Notes: generated by a model not told the origin, from the letters alone. A stretch of 40,122 nt of DNA from Candidatus Nanoarchaeia archaeon (GCA_028279655.1 JANQNH010000010.1:1-40122), one strand, 5' to 3'; shown: positions 1 to 7,843, counted from the first letter of the stretch. Numbers and translations are program-made.

Positions 1-1
1 A

Positions 2-952
2 TCTATGGCCTCTGGAGAGCAGATGCTTAAGAGGGTAAGGACAGAACTTAAGAATATAGGGATGGAAGACATCTACTATGCTATCCTCACGCCTTCACAG
101 GCAGCATTGATGCTTCACGGAGTTCCTCCGCCTGCTCCAAAAGAGACAGCCGAGCTTATGAGAGAAATCTTTGTAAGAAAAGAAAAACTCCTGGAGGATA
201 AGTTCGTCAACACCCTGGAGAAGGTCATAAAGAACCGAAAAGACATAGAACACGGAATAAAAAAAGAGACAACCGGAAAAGAGATAGACACCCTGCTTGA
301 TGAAGCTGACAAGTATCTTAAGAGGATAAACAGGTTGTTTACTCAGATCGAGAGGATGAAAGAAGAGAAAGACATGATCAACGTATATGACACTGTAGTT
401 ACTATCATAAGGGATGTCCTTAAGATGGAGGGTATTGAAAGGGTAGCTGACGAAGAAGTAGTAAAATTGTTCGAGGATGAGCTGATCTCTGAAGGCAAGA
501 TCCCTGCAAAATACCTGAGGATCCTCAATGAGATAATAAAAGCTAAGAAGGATTATGACGAGAAGAAGCTCACACAATCAGAAGTGGACAAGGTGAAGAA
601 GGATTCAGGTTCGTTTATCAAATTCCTTGTGGAGTACATGCAGAGAAAAAGAGGAAGAGAGCTGGAAAGGGCAAAGATAAGGGTAAAGCATGGAAACAGG
701 TATGGTGAGGTATTGCTGCTGGGGGACCAGGCATTTATCATACATGACATTGACAAGGAAGAGAAAGAGATCAGCAAGGCAAAGATCAACAAAGAAGGGG
801 GCATAGGTACTGTCTCCAGAACAAACCTGGAAGAGATGGAAAAGGTCTTAGCAAAGGTAGAGATACCTCCAAAAGTCTTTATCAAGGAGAAGATCTTTGA
901 AAATCTTAAGAGCATCTTTGGCAAGGACGTTGAGGTTCTTGTTAATTATTAG
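2..952 (+). CDS. HEPN-like domain protein, 5' end cut by window edge
   Basis: The reading frame is open to the window's left edge. The first ATG (position 5) has no ribosome site or box A, so the visible 315 residues are probably the C-terminal part of a longer protein. The segment SQAALMLHGVPPPAPKE followed by a helical stretch ending RKDIEHG (about residues 31-84, counted from the ATG) resembles HEPN-type helical domains. R78-x4-H83 fits the HEPN R-x4-6-H motif. The rest is charged and helical, with a small beta-rich C-terminus (about residues 220-315). HEPN proteins often pair with nucleotidyltransferases and some are RNases. The upstream partner or N-terminal domain is outside the window, so the function is not assigned. 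Confidence 0.6.
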   Translation, partial: SMASGEQMLKRVRTELKNIGMEDIYYAILTPSQAALMLHGVPPPAPKETAELMREIFVRKEKLLEDKFVNTLEKVIKNRKDIEHGIKKETTGKEIDTLLDEADKYLKRINRLFTQIERMKEEKDMINVYDTVVTIIRDVLKMEGIERVADEEVVKLFEDELISEGKIPAKYLRILNEIIKAKKDYDEKKLTQSEVDKVKKDSGSFIKFLVEYMQRKRGRELERAKIRVKHGNRYGEVLLLGDQAFIIHDIDKEEKEISKAKINKEGGIGTVSRTNLEEMEKVLAKVEIPPKVFIKEKIFENLKSIFGKDVEVLVNY

Positions 953-986
953 TTACTTTTTTTCTTTATTTGTATTTCTTAATACT

Positions 987-1118
987 AGAAAAACCACTAA
1001 CATGGGTGAATACTGCCTGAAGAAGAAAAATCCATACGAAGTGTGGATTTTTCCTTTTGGCATAGGATTTTACGAAGTAAAATCCGTGTATGAACCCTAT
1101 GTTGTTGGTGGTTTTTCT
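987..1118 (+). ncRNA. Structured palindromic element, copy 1 of 3
   Basis: The closing arms (987-1006 and 1095-1118) pair through AGAAAAACCAC/GTGGTTTTTCT, with three extra bases on the 3' arm. Inside are hairpin A (1026-1052, AAAAATCCATAC, loop GAA, GTGTGGATTTTT) and hairpin B (1065-1085, GGATTTTAC, loop GAA, GTAAAATCC). TGCC (1013-1016) can also pair with GGCA (1059-1062). The 3' core CATAGG-hairpin B-CCGTGTATGA matches the two other copies. A possible box A (TTTATTTG, about 965-972) lies 20 nt upstream, and box A of the next operon lies about 46 nt downstream. The strand is inferred from G·U-compatible mismatches and the terminal T-run. It could be an RNA gene or a repeat. Confidence 0.6.
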
Positions 1119-1163
1119 AAAAAAGAATAGGACTATAAACACAACAAAAAAACAATCAAAACC

Positions 1164-1174
1164 TTTATATATAT
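1164..1174 (+). promoter_or_regulatory. Box A promoter of the three-paralog operon
   Basis: TTTATATATAT ends about 20 nt before ATG 1195. That is the spacing expected for a leaderless archaeal transcript, and it decides the start of the first paralog. Confidence 0.65.
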
Positions 1175-1194
1175 TATATCCTAAAAACAGGTAT

Positions 1195-1758
1195 ATGGCC
1201 AAGGAAGCTTCGTGGGGAGAGCCAGCTGAACCCCCCACTTATATTAGATATAAGGGTATCTGGGATATGCAGGACCTATATGAAGCTATATACGACTGGT
1301 TCAGAAGCAGGAAATATAAGATGCACGAGAAAGTGTACAAGCACAAACATCCTTCTCCATTTGGTGTAGAGAGGCAGTATGTATGGGATGCAACAAGAAA
1401 AGAGAACGATTTCATACAGTTCAACTACAATATGTACATACACACCTATGATGCCCATGATGTTGAGGTTGTAACCCCAGATGGAAAGAAGAAGACATTC
1501 ACCAAAGGAAGGATATGGATCGAGATCAAATCTTCACTAACCACAGACTGGGAAGGCAACTGGAAAGATAAATCAGGTTTTGCTAAGCTAAAAGGATTCT
1601 ACAACAAGTACATAATAAGGAGGAGCATTACGCAAGGATGGAACCCAAAGAAAAGATACGAGATGTATGAGCTGCAGGCCATGGTAAAGGCAAGGTTGAA
1701 GATGGAAGCAGACGAATACGAACATATACACAGAGGAGGAGTACATAGGAGATTCTAG
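1195..1758 (+). CDS. Unknown protein, first of three tandem paralogs
   Basis: The protein has 187 residues. The start at 1195 is preferred over in-frame ATG 1090 because box A at 1164-1174 predicts a leaderless start there and the upstream codons run through intergenic DNA. It shares one architecture with the next two genes: an N-terminal helix (DLYEAIYDWFRS), a long strand region with GRIWIEI, and a C-terminal segment W...L..FY.KYIIR followed by a helical end. Aromatic and charged residues are abundant. There is no signal peptide or membrane segment, so it is probably cytosolic. I do not recognise an enzymatic motif. The stop and the next ATG are one base apart (TAG-A-ATG), so the three genes are almost certainly co-translated. 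Confidence 0.8.
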   Translation: MAKEASWGEPAEPPTYIRYKGIWDMQDLYEAIYDWFRSRKYKMHEKVYKHKHPSPFGVERQYVWDATRKENDFIQFNYNMYIHTYDAHDVEVVTPDGKKKTFTKGRIWIEIKSSLTTDWEGNWKDKSGFAKLKGFYNKYIIRRSITQGWNPKKRYEMYELQAMVKARLKMEADEYEHIHRGGVHRRF

Positions 1759-1759
1759 A

Positions 1760-2290
1760 ATGTCAGACCTTAGGATAATAGTGGATCATCTGAAGCTTGA
1801 TTACAGCGGAATCCTGGACATAAAAGGCTTGTTCACAATAATAGCAAAATGGTCTCAGGAGAGGCATCATAATAAAAAAGAGGATAAGAATCATGAACAA
1901 AACCTGCCAGAGGGAAAGTTCATCGAGTATGAGATATCCCATTGGAAAAAGATAACTGATTACACGAGATATATCTACAAGATCAGGATAATGGCACAGA
2001 AGCTAAAGAAGGTAGAGGTCACAAAAGACAAGAAGAAGTCCAAGATGGACCAGGGAAGAATCATAATATACATTGATGGATTCATAGAGCATGATTACGC
2101 CCACAGATGGGATGAGATGCCCCTATTCCAGTTCTTCAGGACAATATACGATAAGTTCATATTCAGGGCTTACACAGAAAGATTTGAGCACAGGCTTGTA
2201 CATGAGATACAGGACCTTTATAATGAGATAGAAAAGTTTTTGAATACATACAGATACTACAAGGTAATATCCAAAGCACCGCACTTTTAG
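1760..2290 (+). CDS. Unknown protein, second of three tandem paralogs
   Basis: The protein has 176 residues. The pattern of its neighbours recurs: an N-terminal motif (LKLDYSGILDIKGLFTIIAKW), a central region ending GRIIIYIDGFIEHDY, then W-x2-MPLFQFFRTIYDKFI and a helical tail. Compared with the first paralog, the IDG turn and the R/K-rich strand before it are better kept. The third paralog is closer to this one than to the first. It starts one base after the upstream stop and ends one base before the downstream ATG. No catalytic residue set is visible. The tight spacing suggests subunits made in fixed proportion, possibly of one complex; that is inference. Confidence 0.8.
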   Translation: MSDLRIIVDHLKLDYSGILDIKGLFTIIAKWSQERHHNKKEDKNHEQNLPEGKFIEYEISHWKKITDYTRYIYKIRIMAQKLKKVEVTKDKKKSKMDQGRIIIYIDGFIEHDYAHRWDEMPLFQFFRTIYDKFIFRAYTERFEHRLVHEIQDLYNEIEKFLNTYRYYKVISKAPHF

Positions 2291-2291
2291 A

Positions 2292-2792
2292 ATGGTTGAA
2301 AAGAAATTTGTTATCGATGGGATGAAGCTTTCCTACAACGGACCTTTTGACGTTGTTGCTTTCTATAGAAGGGTTAATGAGTGGATACAGGAAAAGGGGA
2401 AGGAAAAAGAGATAAAGAAGAAGGTAGAGCATGTAGAAGCAAAAGGGAAGAAGATAGAATGGTCCATAGAGATCTGGGAAGATGTAGAGGAATATGCTAG
2501 GCCTATTGTAAGGCTAAGAGCACTGTTCACAGATATCACAGAAGCAAAGATAATCAAGGGAAAGAGAAAAAAGAAGGTGAACAAAGGCAATGCACTAATA
2601 ATAATCGATGGTATCCTGGAGACAGACCTTGAAGGAAAGTGGCAGCAAAAACCCCTGTTTTATTTCCTAAGGGCAATTACCGATAAGTTCATCTACAAAT
2701 TCTACATGAACAAGATCGAGGACAAGCTAGCCAAAGACGCCTATGACCTCCACGAAACATTAAAGGATTTCTTTGGTTCCTATAAGCTCTAA
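2292..2792 (+). CDS. Unknown protein, third of three tandem paralogs
   Basis: The protein has 166 residues. The paralogous pattern is clear: VIDGMKLSYNGPFDVVAFYRRVNEW at the N-terminus, NALIIIDGILETDLEGKW in the middle, QKPLFYFLRAITDKFIYKFY and a helical end. Lys/Glu-rich stretches (about residues 38-55 and 85-97) separate the conserved blocks. It is cytosolic by composition. The operon ends here; tRNA-Leu with its own box A follows. The three copies are diverged enough that they probably have distinct roles rather than being recent duplicates. Confidence 0.8.
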   Translation: MVEKKFVIDGMKLSYNGPFDVVAFYRRVNEWIQEKGKEKEIKKKVEHVEAKGKKIEWSIEIWEDVEEYARPIVRLRALFTDITEAKIIKGKRKKKVNKGNALIIIDGILETDLEGKWQQKPLFYFLRAITDKFIYKFYMNKIEDKLAKDAYDLHETLKDFFGSYKL

Positions 2793-2813
2793 CCAAAATT
2801 ATTATAGCAAAAC

Positions 2814-2823
2814 CTTTATATAT
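2814..2823 (+). promoter_or_regulatory. Box A promoter of tRNA-Leu
   Basis: CTTTATATAT lies about 27 nt before the first base of the tRNA at 2850, the normal archaeal distance. Confidence 0.7.
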
Positions 2824-2849
2824 GGTTCTCCCACTCTCTAGATAATGTT

Positions 2850-2970
2850 GAGAGGGTAGCGAAGCCTGGTCAAACGCGCAGGACTTAAGTTTTCCACGAT
2901 GGAATACCCATCTGTAAATGGGGTATCCTGTTCCTTAGTGGATCCGTGGGTTCGAATCCCATCCCTCTCA
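2850..2970 (+). tRNA. tRNA-Leu(UAA) with canonical 37/38 intron
   Basis: The acceptor GAGAGGG pairs with CCCTCTC, with A2970 as discriminator. The anticodon stem CAGGA (2879-2883) pairs with TCCTG (2926-2930) and the anticodon TAA is 2886-2888. A class II variable arm (TCC-TTAG-TGGA) and a GTGGG/CCCAT T-stem follow. The 35-nt intron 2890-2924 fits bulge-helix-bulge exactly. The central helix is CTTA (2884-2887) with TGGG (2919-2922), the bulges are A2888-G2889/T2890 and G2923-T2924/A2925, and the intron helix is TTT (2891-2893) with AAA (2916-2918). A T-run follows the 3' end. Confidence 0.93.
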
Positions 2971-3025
2971 TTTTTTCTAAAAAACAGCAAACTATAAATA
3001 ATAGTAAATTTATTATCATTATAAA

Positions 3026-3994
3026 ATGGTAGTTGACAAGTCAAACATGCTTGAAGTTCTCGAAAACTTTCCAAAACAGTGCAGAGACGCCTTAGCCCTA
3101 CCCAAAGGGATAACAGTAAAAGGAGAAGTAACCTCTGTTGTTGTTTGCGGTATGGGGGGTTCAGCGATTGGCGGTGACCTCCTTAAGGCCTACTGCAGCA
3201 GTACAAAACTCCCTGTAATAGTGACCAGGGACTATAAGGTTCCTGAGTTTGCAGATCAATACACTTTAGTATTCACAGTTTCTTACTCAGGCAACACCGA
3301 AGAGACCATTTCCTCCTTCCACGATGCAAAAAAGAAAGGTGCACAGATAATCGCCTTAACCTCAGGAGGAGAGCTCTCAAAATTAGCTGATAAGGTTATA
3401 ACAATCCCAAAAGGATTACAGCCAAGAGCAGCAGGCGGATTCCTGTTCTTCCCTATGTTAGGTGTACTTTATAACTCCAATCTGATCAACGTAAAAAACT
3501 CAGACCTGAACGAGATGATCCAGCTTTTAAACCAGAAGGAAGAGGTAATGAACAAAGGAGAGGAGCTGGCACGTAAGATTGAAGGTAAGGTACCATTGAT
3601 ATATTCCTCAGAACTGCTTAAGCCGGTTGCATTCAAATGGCAGACACAGATAAACGAAAATGCAAAATACCCTGCCTATCACGCAGCATTCTCAGAGATG
3701 AACCACAACGAGATATTGTCCTTCCGGGCAATGGACCGAAGCAGGTTCCTTGCTATCTTATTAAGGGACAAGGACGATCATCCAAAGATAATTAAGAGGA
3801 TGGACATCTGCAAGCAGATAATGGAAAGAAACATAGATGTGGAAGAGGTAAACATAAAGGGCAACTCCCTCCTTGCTAAGATGTTCTATACAATACACCT
3901 TGGGGATTATACCTCATACTATCTTGCCCTGAGAGAAAGGGTAGACCCCACACCGGTAGAAGTGATAGAATGGATGAAAAAACAGTTAGGATAA
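3026..3994 (+). CDS. Bifunctional phosphoglucose/phosphomannose isomerase
   Basis: The 322 residues are about the usual length for the archaeal bifunctional PGI/PMI family. It interconverts glucose-6-P or mannose-6-P with fructose-6-P, joining glycolysis/gluconeogenesis to mannose-derived glycan synthesis. Two SIS subdomains are visible. The first has GMGGSAIGGD (about 42-51) and the phosphosugar-binding SYSGNTEET (86-94). The family motif LQPRAAGG is at about 131-138, and the substrate-binding SEMNHNEI (about 223-230) carries a likely catalytic Glu/His. The ATG at 3026 follows TATAAATA (about 2993-3000) at leaderless spacing. The last 9 nt overlap the tail of the convergent SWIM gene. The enzyme is cytosolic. 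The family assignment is firm; substrate preference is not readable. Confidence 0.93.
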   Translation: MVVDKSNMLEVLENFPKQCRDALALPKGITVKGEVTSVVVCGMGGSAIGGDLLKAYCSSTKLPVIVTRDYKVPEFADQYTLVFTVSYSGNTEETISSFHDAKKKGAQIIALTSGGELSKLADKVITIPKGLQPRAAGGFLFFPMLGVLYNSNLINVKNSDLNEMIQLLNQKEEVMNKGEELARKIEGKVPLIYSSELLKPVAFKWQTQINENAKYPAYHAAFSEMNHNEILSFRAMDRSRFLAILLRDKDDHPKIIKRMDICKQIMERNIDVEEVNIKGNSLLAKMFYTIHLGDYTSYYLALRERVDPTPVEVIEWMKKQLG

Positions 3995-4324
3995 TATTCT
4001 TATTCTTCCCTTATCCTCCAATAGCTCTCCCCTGCTCAGCAAGTCATCAACAGCTTCAGAATTAAACTTATTAATAAGCTCGAGGCTGTCAACCTCTCCC
4101 TTTGACCTAACATAATCAATTATATTATTATAACAGCCGTCATCACGACTCTCACACATATCCTTCACAGCCTGCATATGCTTACAGAGACCATGGACCT
4201 TCCTTAACCTAACCTGAAAATGAGGGCAGGTACACTCGCCTTTCTCAAGATCAACGACATAGAATTTTCCTTTTCTGGAGCTCTCTACATTATAAGTCCC
4301 ATCCTCTTGCTTACATATATTCAT
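3986..4324 (-). CDS. SWIM zinc-finger protein
   Basis: This 112-residue protein has the SWIM signature C-x-C-xn-C-x-H: C31-T-C33, then C47-K-H49, inside a short beta hairpin (FYVVDLEKGECTCPHF). SWIM fingers bind zinc and mediate DNA or protein contacts. Stand-alone archaeal copies are poorly characterised; some SWIM proteins partner with recombination factors, and a Rad50-like gene starts about 230 bp away on the other strand. The C-terminal half (about 60-112) looks like a small helical, possibly winged-helix segment. The gene converges on and overlaps the isomerase by 9 nt. A structured element separates it from the divergent Rad50-like gene. Confidence 0.8.
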   Translation of the reverse strand: MNICKQEDGTYNVESSRKGKFYVVDLEKGECTCPHFQVRLRKVHGLCKHMQAVKDMCESRDDGCYNNIIDYVRSKGEVDSLELINKFNSEAVDDLLSRGELLEDKGRIRILS

Positions 4325-4362
4325 AAAAAAAGGCTGATTTCATAGTATAAAATATTTTTGAT

Positions 4363-4483
4363 AAAAAACCAACAATGGACGAAAAATGAGTGCAGAGGGA
4401 AAAACCATACTAAGTGTGGTTTTTTCCTTTGCGAATAGGGCGTGCGAAGCACGACCGTGTTTGAGTCCGTTATTGTTGGTTTT
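4363..4483 (+). ncRNA. Structured palindromic element, copy 2 of 3
   Basis: The closing arms AAAACCAACAATGGAC (left, ends 4380) and GTCCGTTATTGTTGGTTTT (4465-4483) pair with a 3-nt bulge on the 3' arm. Hairpin A spans about 4392-4432. Its arms of about 19 nt (4392-4410 and 4414-4432) pair around loop TAA, and all three non-Watson-Crick positions are G·T compatible. Hairpin B (4441-4453) is CGTGC-GAA-GCACG. The run GTGTGGTTTTTTCCTTT and the core ATAGG-hairpin-CCGTGTTTGA match copy 1, while the hairpin B stem has changed on both sides. TATAAAATA (about 4336-4345) upstream could be its promoter. Confidence 0.62.
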
Positions 4484-4551
4484 ATTATATAACACTAAGA
4501 ACCTTATCAAAAACATTAAATACCCATCTCAACTACATCTATCCGGGGAAA

Positions 4552-6615
4552 ATGATTCTAAAATCCATCAGGCTCACTAACATCCGAAGCTATCTGAACC
4601 AACAGATTGACTTTCCCACAGGCACTATTCTTCTATCAGGGGACATAGGCTCTGGCAAGTCTACCATACTCCTGGCTATAGAATTTGCTTTGTTCGGGGT
4701 TAAGAGAAAAGACCTCTCTGGCTCTGCCCTCCTACGGCATGGGAAAAAAGAAGGGGAAGTGGAGCTTAGACTAGAAATTGAAGGGAAAGAGATCATCATT
4801 AAGAGAAAGCTGAAGAGGGGAAAAGAGGATATCAAGCAGGAGGCAGGCTATATAATTATCGATGGGACTAAAAAGGAAGGGACCCACATAGAGCTGAAGA
4901 CACAGATACTTAATCTCCTGGGCTACCCAAAAGACCTCATCACAAAGAGTAAAGACCTGGTCTATAGATATACTGTCTATACCCCTCAGGAAGCAATGAA
5001 ACAGATACTTCTTGAAGATAAGGATATAAGACTCGACACCTTAAGAAAGGTTTTCAATATAGACAAATACAAGAGAATCAGGGAGAACTCCCAGATCTTC
5101 ATCAAGGATCTAAAAGAAAAGAGGAAAAACCTTGAAGGTAAGATAGAGGGACTTGAGGAAAAAAAGAAACTACATGCCGAGAGGGAGAAAGAAACAAGCA
5201 CGATCGAGGAACAGATGCTATTGCTAACTCCCAAGCTTGAAGAGGTAAAAAAACAGCTTGAAGATAGCAGGCAGTTGATTCTAAAGACCGAAGGAAGCAT
5301 CAAAAGATTGAATGATATAAACAAAGAACTTCAATTAAGCGAACTAACCTTAAAAAACAAGCTGGAAATAAGAAAAACAAACTCAAAAGAGATTGAAGTT
5401 TTAGAAAAAGAGATTACATCTATAACCAATGAGCTGGAAGGCAGGCAGATAACAGACACTGAAACATTGATCAAGGTGATAGAGCAAAAAGAACAGGAAC
5501 TTAAGCTCATGAATAGTACTGTTCTGGAAATAAACAAGAAAATATCAGAATTTGAGACAAAAAAGAAGCACTCTACTGAGACAAAAGAGAAGATAACAAT
5601 GATTGACCAATGCCCTACATGCCTTCAGAAGGTTGAGGAGGACCACAAGAATGCCATCCACAAAAAAGAACAGAATCTGATTGATGATCTGAAAGAGAAT
5701 ATCAAGACCTATAAAGAACAGGAAACAGAGGCAAAAAAGAAGATAGATGAATTAAACAAGGTGCAGGATGAACTCAGGAAAAAACAGACAGAGATCAAGG
5801 TCCTGCTCCTGAAGCAGGGATCAATAAAGGAAAAGCAGAAGAAACAGCAGGAACTGAATGGGCAACAGGAAGCCATCAAGCAGGAAATAGGAAAGATAAA
5901 CATGAAAAAGATAGAGCTGAACAGAGAGATGGAGAACCTGAGGGACATTGAGAAGGAATACAAGAGATTAAAAGACAGTTTTGAAAAGATCCAGTTAAAC
6001 GAAAGAAAGCTTGAGATAGAAAAAAGGGGATTAGAGGTTAAGAAGGAAGAGATAGACAAGATGATAATCCTATTGAAGGAAGAGATAGACAAGATGATAG
6101 AGGCAAAAAAACAGCTTACCAAGATCTCACAGTATCAGAACTGGCTGGAAGAATACTTCATCAACCTCATGATCACAATGGAGAAACATGTCATGCTTCA
6201 GGTATACAGGGAATTCAACGAACTCTTCCAGCAATGGTTTAATATCCTTATAGAGGACGAAACAATAAGTGTAAGGCTGGATGATGAGTTCACCCCGATA
6301 ATCGAACAAAACGGATACGAGACAAATATTGAGAACCTCTCAGGTGGAGAAAAGACTGCAGTAGCATTAGGATACAGGCTTGCCCTTAACAAGGTAATAA
6401 ATGATATCATAGGCGACATAAAGACCAAAGACATCCTCATGCTTGATGAACCTACAGATGGCTTCTCCTCAGAGCAGCTTGACAAGATCAGGGAGGTGCT
6501 AGAACAGCTTAATATAAGGCAGATAATAATAGTGAGTCACGAGTCAAAGATAGAGTCCTTTGTAGATTCTGTAGTAAGGATTAATAAGAACGAGCATGTT
6601 AGTGAGATTGCTTAA
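4552..6615 (+). CDS. Rad50-like SMC-family ATPase, short coiled coil
   Basis: The protein has 687 residues. The N-terminal ABC half carries Walker A GDIGSGKST (30-38). A long Lys/Glu-rich coiled coil (about 185-530) has a central zinc hook CPTC (C354, C357). The C-terminal half has the signature LSGGEK (about 596-601), Walker B ILMLDEPTD (about 628-636) and the H-loop VSHE. Rad50 uses ATP to hold DNA ends and normally works with the Mre11 nuclease in double-strand break repair. Its coils are clearly shorter than typical archaeal Rad50 (roughly 850-1000 residues). No mre11 is in the window, so the partner must be elsewhere or this is a Rad50-like paralog. The start ATG follows a box A (about 4513-4520). 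Confidence 0.88.
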   Translation: MILKSIRLTNIRSYLNQQIDFPTGTILLSGDIGSGKSTILLAIEFALFGVKRKDLSGSALLRHGKKEGEVELRLEIEGKEIIIKRKLKRGKEDIKQEAGYIIIDGTKKEGTHIELKTQILNLLGYPKDLITKSKDLVYRYTVYTPQEAMKQILLEDKDIRLDTLRKVFNIDKYKRIRENSQIFIKDLKEKRKNLEGKIEGLEEKKKLHAEREKETSTIEEQMLLLTPKLEEVKKQLEDSRQLILKTEGSIKRLNDINKELQLSELTLKNKLEIRKTNSKEIEVLEKEITSITNELEGRQITDTETLIKVIEQKEQELKLMNSTVLEINKKISEFETKKKHSTETKEKITMIDQCPTCLQKVEEDHKNAIHKKEQNLIDDLKENIKTYKEQETEAKKKIDELNKVQDELRKKQTEIKVLLLKQGSIKEKQKKQQELNGQQEAIKQEIGKINMKKIELNREMENLRDIEKEYKRLKDSFEKIQLNERKLEIEKRGLEVKKEEIDKMIILLKEEIDKMIEAKKQLTKISQYQNWLEEYFINLMITMEKHVMLQVYREFNELFQQWFNILIEDETISVRLDDEFTPIIEQNGYETNIENLSGGEKTAVALGYRLALNKVINDIIGDIKTKDILMLDEPTDGFSSEQLDKIREVLEQLNIRQIIIVSHESKIESFVDSVVRINKNEHVSEIA

Positions 6616-6685
6616 TTAACCCTTAGAAAGTAGTTAAAAAACAAAAAGTTTATAAACAAATAGTGACTACCATCAAATAGTAATA

Positions 6686-7795
6686 ATGAAATACGAAAAC
6701 TCACTAACAATATTCATTTTCTCGCTTATCGTAAGTATGTTCTTATATGTAATAAGGGGGATTTCATCTCCATCTGTAAAGGTATATGCTGGCATCATTG
6801 CAGTCATAGTGTTCTCGATTGCATTGATTGGACTGCTGATTACCTCCTTGCTTCTAAGAAGGTCTCTATCAACAGTTTATTACCTGCTGTTATTCCTTGC
6901 CTCTTTGATGGCATTAACACTATATATAATATCAGATGGTCTAACAGTATTGATACAGTATTATTTTGCACTTACTGTATTGATAGGCTTGCTTATCTCA
7001 CTCCTTGATTTCAGACAGCTTCTGGTTATTAAATCAAGAACTGTGGAGTATTTCAGGGCAAGAGCAAATGAAGCAAAGCTGGAAAGCAGGAAACTCCAGG
7101 ATGCGCTGGAAAACCAGAAATCCAAGACCTCTAGGTTACAGGATGAGCTAAAAGAGAACAAACAATCAATCTCCAAACTGAACAACGAAAAACGTTCAAT
7201 TTCAAGGAATCTGGATCAGGCCAAAAGAAACATAGGCAATATGACAAAAAGGATTGAAAATCTTAACAAGAGCAGGAAAAATGCTACAGCACAGAAAAAG
7301 ACAGTTGCTCAACTTAAGAAGGAGCAACAGAAGTTCCAGAGAGCATTAGCTCGAAGCCAAAAACAGGCAGAGTATCAGGCAGAGCTAAAGAGCAAATACT
7401 CAAAAACCCTTAGCAACATAAGAAAGAGAAAAAAAGAAGAGGAAGAGCTGTTGGTAATAAGCTCTGATGGGAAATCAGTTCACAAGCCAAAGTGCATAGT
7501 AGTTAGGAACGTACCAAAAGAGAGCCGTAAGCTTATCAAGAACTGGCAGGTTGCTAAAAAACAAGGCCTAAAAGGCTGCAAACTGTGCAAACCACATACC
7601 AAGGACTCAATAATTCAAAATAACCATATCAAGTATAAGTTCGTAGCAAGCAAGGAATCTGACAAGATCCACGCTGCTTCATGTATATTAGTTAAAAACA
7701 TAGCCCAAAAAGACAGGCTTTTCTTCAAGAATTACAAGGCTGCTCTAAAGAAGGGCTATACTGCATGCAGGATCTGCAATTCAGGAAACCAGTAG
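6686..7795 (+). CDS. Four-TM, coiled-coil protein with two Ada-like zinc modules
   Basis: The 369-residue protein has four hydrophobic segments in its first about 112 residues. A coiled coil rich in Arg/Lys/Gln/Glu follows (about 120-250). The C-terminus has two similar modules of about 45 residues, each with H-x3-C, a basic helix and C-x2-C: HKPKC...GCKLC and HAASC...ACRIC. These resemble the small metal-binding module of Ada and of several nuclease or surface proteins, and probably bind zinc. By topology the coil and zinc modules share one side of the membrane. No enzymatic motif is visible. The promoter TTTATAAAC (about 6649-6657) gives a near-leaderless start. It may be a membrane-anchored DNA- or protein-binding adaptor; that is inference. 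Confidence 0.75.
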   Translation: MKYENSLTIFIFSLIVSMFLYVIRGISSPSVKVYAGIIAVIVFSIALIGLLITSLLLRRSLSTVYYLLLFLASLMALTLYIISDGLTVLIQYYFALTVLIGLLISLLDFRQLLVIKSRTVEYFRARANEAKLESRKLQDALENQKSKTSRLQDELKENKQSISKLNNEKRSISRNLDQAKRNIGNMTKRIENLNKSRKNATAQKKTVAQLKKEQQKFQRALARSQKQAEYQAELKSKYSKTLSNIRKRKKEEEELLVISSDGKSVHKPKCIVVRNVPKESRKLIKNWQVAKKQGLKGCKLCKPHTKDSIIQNNHIKYKFVASKESDKIHAASCILVKNIAQKDRLFFKNYKAALKKGYTACRICNSGNQ

Positions 7796-7843
7796 ATTTT
7801 TATTATTATAGATATTTCTAATTTCTACTTGAGTGTAAACCTT

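Noticed and set aside
897-1130. 77-codon plus-strand frame across the end of the HEPN-like gene and the intergenic element
   Set aside because: It has no ribosome site and runs through the palindromic element; its codons mirror the repeat rather than a protein.
2838-3074. Minus-strand frame of 78 codons
   Set aside because: It is antisense to the intron-containing tRNA-Leu and the start of the isomerase gene, a common artefact.
4386-4580. 64-codon plus-strand frame before the Rad50-like gene
   Set aside because: It lies in the structured element and overlaps the Rad50 start in another frame; no start signal.
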